Positions 60,695-64,000 of a stretch of DNA of 64,000 nt are shown one piece after another. Location: the NCBI RefSeq assembly GCF_043099285.1, contig NZ_CP170723.1, positions 3,844,001 through 3,908,000 on the forward strand, given 5' to 3'. Each line of letters starts with the position of its first letter. The first letter of the stretch is position 1. The stretch comes from Oryzobacter telluris. Lineage in GTDB: Bacteria; Actinomycetota; Actinomycetes; Actinomycetales; Dermatophilaceae. The position numbers and the translations under genes were made by a program. Under the pieces are notes generated by a model that was not told where the DNA came from, made no database searches, and saw only the letters and a program-made list of their open reading frames with translations.

Positions 60695-62194
60695 GTGAGG
60701 GTCGTCGTCGTCGGCGCCGGGCTGTCCGGCCTGGCCGCCGCCTGCCACCTCACCGCCGACGGCCACGACGTCACCGTCCTCGAGCGCGAGGACGTCGTGG
60801 GCGGGCGCGCCGGCACCCTGCACCTCGGCGACTTCCGCCTCGACCCCGGCCCGGTCGTCATGACCATGCCCGACCTGCTCCACGCCCCCATCCGGGCGGT
60901 CGGCGGCGACCCCGAGTCGCTCGTCCCGATGACGCGCCTCGACCCCGCGTACCGCGCCGTCTACGCCGACGGCTCCGAGCTGCACATCCGGGCGGACATG
61001 GCCGACCTGCGCGAGGAGGTCCGCACGAAGGTCGGCGAGGAGGACGCCCGCGGCCTCGACCGCTTCCTCGCCTGGCTCGAGGAGCTGCACGACGTCGAGT
61101 TCGACACCTTCGTCGACCACAACTACGGGTCGCCGCTCGACCTCGTGCGCCACCCCGCAACAGCCGCCCGACTCCTGCGCCTCGGCGGGCTCGGCGCCCT
61201 CGGCCCCACCGTCGACCGGTTCTTCACCGACGAGCGGCTCACCCGCATCTTCAGCTTCCAGGCGCTCTACGCCGGCATCGCCCCGGCGAAGGCCCGGGCC
61301 GTCCTGGCCGTCATCACCTACATGGACACCGTGCGCGGCGTGTACTACCCGCGCGGCGGGATGCACGCCGTGCCGGTGGGGATGGCGCGCGCCCTCACCG
61401 ACGCCGGCGTGCCGGTCCACCTCGGGGTCGAGGTCACCGAGGTGCTCCGGCGCTCCGACGGCGCGGTCGCCGGCGTGGCGACGGCGGACGGCGAGCGCCT
61501 CGCCGCCGACGCCGTCGTCTGCACGGTCGACCTCCCCGTCGCCTACGACCGCCTCCTCCCGGGCGTCCCCGCCCCGCGCACCGTGCGCCGCGGCGCCTAC
61601 TCCCCGTCGGCCGTCGTCTGGCACGTCGGCGCCTCGGGCACGCCGGCCGCGCACGTGCGCCACCACAACATCCACTTCGGGGCCGACTGGGACGGCGCGT
61701 TCGAGGCGATCATCGACCAGGGCCGCCTCATGCCCGACCCGTCCCGCCTCGTCACGGTCCCCACCGTCACCGACCCCACCGCCGCCCCGGACGGCTCCAC
61801 CGCGCTCTACGTCCTCGAGCCCGTCCCGCACACCGGCCACGGGCTCGACTGGCGGCGCGAGGCCGGGCCGATGCGCGAGCGGCTGCACGCGTTCCTCGAG
61901 GCCGGCGACTACCCCACCGACGTGCGCGAGGAGCTCCTCGTCACCCCCGACGACTGGGCCGCGCAGGGGCTGCACCTCGGCACCCCCTTCGCGCTCGCCC
62001 ACACCTTCGGCCAGTCCGGGCCGTTCCGGCCGGCCAACGTCGACCGCCGCGTCCCGGGCCTGGTGTTCGCCGGCTCGGGCACGACGCCCGGGGTCGGCAT
62101 CCCCATGGTGCTCGTCAGCGGACGCCTCGCGGCCGAGCGGGTCCAGGAGTACGCCGGGGTCGCGCGCCCCCGCGCCCGGGCGGTGGCTCGATGA
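60695..62194 (+). CDS. crtI: Phytoene desaturase
   Basis: FAD-dependent desaturase of 499 aa that introduces double bonds into phytoene to give neurosporene or lycopene. FAD Rossmann motif VVVVGAGLSGLAAACHL, then LEREDVVGGRAGT; conserved RFFTDERLTRIFSFQALYAGIAP, YYPRGGMHAVPVGMARAL and the C-terminal LVFAGSGTTPGVGIPMVLVSGRLAAERV. GTG 60695 starts 31 bases after crtE. Its stop overlaps the crtB-idi start (ATGA). Confidence 0.95.
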   Translation: MRVVVVGAGLSGLAAACHLTADGHDVTVLEREDVVGGRAGTLHLGDFRLDPGPVVMTMPDLLHAPIRAVGGDPESLVPMTRLDPAYRAVYADGSELHIRADMADLREEVRTKVGEEDARGLDRFLAWLEELHDVEFDTFVDHNYGSPLDLVRHPATAARLLRLGGLGALGPTVDRFFTDERLTRIFSFQALYAGIAPAKARAVLAVITYMDTVRGVYYPRGGMHAVPVGMARALTDAGVPVHLGVEVTEVLRRSDGAVAGVATADGERLAADAVVCTVDLPVAYDRLLPGVPAPRTVRRGAYSPSAVVWHVGASGTPAAHVRHHNIHFGADWDGAFEAIIDQGRLMPDPSRLVTVPTVTDPTAAPDGSTALYVLEPVPHTGHGLDWRREAGPMRERLHAFLEAGDYPTDVREELLVTPDDWAAQGLHLGTPFALAHTFGQSGPFRPANVDRRVPGLVFAGSGTTPGVGIPMVLVSGRLAAERVQEYAGVARPRARAVAR

Positions 62195-63711
62195 CGACCA
62201 CCTCGCGTCCCGACGTCGTCGCCGAGGGCTACGCCCGTTGCGCCGCCCTCACCAGGGAGCACGGCACCACCTACTGGTGGGGCGCCCGGCTGCTCCCCGA
62301 GGACGCCCGCCGCCACGTCCACGCCGTCTACGCGCTGGCCCGGCTGGCCGACGACCTGGTCGACGAGGCCGGCCCCGAGCCGGGCCCCGCCGCCGCGGCC
62401 GCGCTCGACGCCTTCGAGCGGCGCTTCTTCGCCGACCTGCACGCGGGGTGGTCCGACGACCCGGTCACGGCCGCCGTCGTCACGACCGTGCACGAGCGCG
62501 GCATCGACGAGGAGTGCTTCCACCGCTTCTTCGCGTCGATGCGCGCCGACCTCACGGTGCGCACCTACGAGACCTGGGCCGACCTGCTCGCCTACATGGA
62601 CGGCAGCGCCGCCGTGATCGGCGAGATGATGCTGCCCGTCCTCGGGCCCCGGTCGGAGGCCGCGGCGGCCGCCCGCTCGCTCGGCCTCGCCTTCCAGCTC
62701 ACCAACTTCCTGCGCGACGTCGGCGAGGACCTCGACCGCGGCCGCGTCTACCTCCCCCAGGAGGACCTGCGGCGGTTCGGCGCCGACCCGTCGCTGCGCC
62801 GCAGCACCCCCGAGTGGCGGGCGCTCATGGCCTTCGAGATCGAGCGCAACCGGCGCCTCTACCGCGAGGCCGACGTCGGCCTCCCGGCCTTGCCCCTGCG
62901 CTCGCGGAAGTGCGTCGCCACCGCCCGGGTGCTGTACGCCCGCATCCTCGAGCGGATCGAGGCCGCCGACCACGACGTGTTCGCCACCCGTGCACGGGTT
63001 CCCACCGCGGTCAAGGCGCTCGTCGCCGCCCGGATGGTCGCGGCGCGCGAGCCGATGGCGCTCGTGCGGGCCGACCGCGCGGCCCGGGACCCGCACGCCG
63101 GGGCCTGGGTGTCCGACGACGAGGTCGTCCTCGTCGACGCCGACGGGGCGCGGGTCGGCACCGCCTCCAAGTCGACGGTCCACCACGACGACACCCCGCT
63201 GCACCTCGCCTTCTCCTGCTACGTCGTCGACCCCGACGGCCGCCTCCTCGTCACCACGCGCGCGGCGAGCAAGCCGAGCTTCCCCGGCGTCGTCACCAAC
63301 ACCGTGTGCGGGCACCCGAAGCCGGGCGAGGACCTCGCCGACGCCGTCCGCCGCCGGGCCCGCAGCGAGCTCGGCGTCGAGGTCGGCACGCTGCGCCTCG
63401 TCCTCCCCCGGTTCCGGTACCGCGCGGTGATGAACGGGCTCGTCGAGCACGAGGTGTGCCCGGTCTTCGTCGGGTTCGTCGACGACGACGGGACCGCCCC
63501 CGACCCGGAGGAGGTCGACGCCACCGCCTGGGTCCCCTGGGACGAGTTCAGCGCGGGCGTCCTCGGTGGCCGGACCACGGTGTCGCCGTGGGCGCGCGAG
63601 CAGGTGCCGCTGCTCGCGGCGCTCGGACCGGACCCGCGCTCGTGGCCCGCGGCCCCCCGCGACGAGCTCCCGCCCGCGGCCACGCTCGGCGCCGGCGCTG
63701 AGGCGGTCTGA
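62191..63711 (+). CDS. crtB: Phytoene synthase fused to isopentenyl-diphosphate isomerase
   Basis: One 506-aa polypeptide joins two carotenoid enzymes. Residues 1-300 are phytoene synthase: Asp-rich D54-D-L-V-D58, TYETWADLLAYMDGSAAVIGEMM, and the second motif NFLRDVGEDLDRGRVYLPQED (about 172-192). Residues 305-480 are type 1 IDI: catalytic Cys373 (TNTVCGHPKPGE) and Glu pair 419/421 (VEHEVCPVF), with His 331/332, 338 and 375 as metal ligands. The linker is only about 10-20 residues (DRAARDPHAGAW). The fusion would supply DMAPP and consume GGPP in one protein. There is no frameshift, and the frame is continuous and in codon use like its neighbours. Confidence 0.95.
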   Translation: MTTTSRPDVVAEGYARCAALTREHGTTYWWGARLLPEDARRHVHAVYALARLADDLVDEAGPEPGPAAAAALDAFERRFFADLHAGWSDDPVTAAVVTTVHERGIDEECFHRFFASMRADLTVRTYETWADLLAYMDGSAAVIGEMMLPVLGPRSEAAAAARSLGLAFQLTNFLRDVGEDLDRGRVYLPQEDLRRFGADPSLRRSTPEWRALMAFEIERNRRLYREADVGLPALPLRSRKCVATARVLYARILERIEAADHDVFATRARVPTAVKALVAARMVAAREPMALVRADRAARDPHAGAWVSDDEVVLVDADGARVGTASKSTVHHDDTPLHLAFSCYVVDPDGRLLVTTRAASKPSFPGVVTNTVCGHPKPGEDLADAVRRRARSELGVEVGTLRLVLPRFRYRAVMNGLVEHEVCPVFVGFVDDDGTAPDPEEVDATAWVPWDEFSAGVLGGRTTVSPWAREQVPLLAALGPDPRSWPAAPRDELPPAATLGAGAEAV

Positions 63712-63712
63712 C

Positions 63713-64000
63713 GTGGACCGCTACCAGTACCTCCTCCTCATGGCCGGGTGCGTCGCCATCACGCTGCCGCTCGAGTTCGTCTTCCGGGCGCGGGTCTACC
63801 GCCGGCCGCGCCGCCTGCTGTTCGCCCTCGCGCCGATGCTCGTGGTCTTCCTCGCGTGGGACGTCCTCGGCATCGTCCGCGGGCACTGGACCTACAGCGA
63901 CCGGTACACCACGGGCCTCCTGCTGCCGCTCGACATCCCGCTCGAGGAGCTCGTCTTCTTCCTCGTCGTTCCGGTGTGCGCGCTGCTCACCTACGAGTCG
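63713..64000 (+). CDS. Lycopene cyclase domain protein, CrtYc-like (partial)
   Basis: Truncated by the window end; 96 codons visible from GTG 63713. Hydrophobic membrane protein: YQYLLLMAGCVAITLPLEF, then LLFALAPMLVVFLAWDVLGIVRGHWTYSDRYTTG and PLDIPLEELVFFLVVPVCALLTYES. The PLEE and RxxWDxxG...W.Y patterns are those of heterodimeric lycopene cyclase subunits (CrtYc/CrtYd), which make beta- or epsilon-end groups. The partner subunit would lie beyond the window. It starts 1 base after the crtB-idi stop. Confidence 0.88.
   Translation, partial: MDRYQYLLLMAGCVAITLPLEFVFRARVYRRPRRLLFALAPMLVVFLAWDVLGIVRGHWTYSDRYTTGLLLPLDIPLEELVFFLVVPVCALLTYES

Overview
The window is 64 kb of very GC-rich (roughly 72-75% by eye), densely coded chromosomal DNA from an actinobacterium. 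Supporting this are the third-position GC bias, frequent GTG starts with 4-base ATGA/GTGA stop-start overlaps, a glutamine-hydrolysing NadE of mycobacterial length, a WXG100-type (type VII secretion) cassette, a short HU protein, a GAF/PucR regulator, a WS/DGAT acyltransferase and an actinobacterial crt locus. A Micrococcales / Intrasporangiaceae-like host is my best guess, but this is inference. No tRNA, rRNA, IS element, integrase, phage gene or CRISPR array was seen; this is core plus lightly accessory chromosome.

Layout. 1-1.7 kb: acetyltransferase and glycerate kinase, convergent with a minus-strand run (6.6 to 1.7 kb) encoding acyl-CoA dehydrogenase, SDR, APH-like kinase, second SDR and hydroxyacid reductase; this set resembles the 4-hydroxyacyl-CoA (Lva / ACAD10-11) pathway. 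6.7-11 kb: molybdopterin oxidoreductase, crotonase, MFS exporter. 11-15.9 kb: quinone reductase, NadE, a lipoprotein, acetyltransferase, DUF952. 16-19.3 kb: a four-gene cassette with WXG-like protein, EspG-like protein, serine esterase and lipoprotein. 19.3-24 kb: class V aminotransferase, acetyltransferase and small membrane proteins. 24.3-27.6 kb: TetR with an MMPL exporter. 27.7-30.8 kb: LysR, a 55-aa protein, then a perfectly repetitive acidic 94-aa peptide translationally coupled to a JmjC/cupin-4 oxygenase. 30.8-36.8 kb: LacI regulator with its own operator palindrome, 3-hydroxybutyrate-type SDR, GAF-PucR regulator, zinc alcohol dehydrogenase, hydrolase. 36.9-39.4 kb: methyltransferase remnant, an atypical CsoR, thioredoxin, Rsm22, HU. 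39.6-43.8 kb: aminobutyraldehyde dehydrogenase, class III aminotransferase, CDP-glycerol transferase-like protein. 43.8-46.8 kb: secreted Cys-repeat protein divergent from a two-component system. 47-56.8 kb: SNF2 helicase, fumarase, lipid enzymes, secreted phosphohydrolase. 56.8-64 kb: globin, PPOX protein, a photolyase-like protein without the iron-sulfur cysteines, then crtE-crtI-crtB/idi (fused)-crtYc running off the end.

The most notable items are: (1) the three-repeat acidic peptide plus JmjC oxygenase, which looks like a substrate/modifying-enzyme pair and possibly a new RiPP-like or protein-hydroxylation system; (2) the CrtB-IDI fusion; (3) the photolyase homologue lacking all four Fe-S cysteines; (4) at least six families of dispersed intergenic palindromes, most of them recurring at unlinked places; (5) a strong leaderless-promoter signature (TANNNT ending 6-7 nt before the start codon) in front of at least 13 genes.
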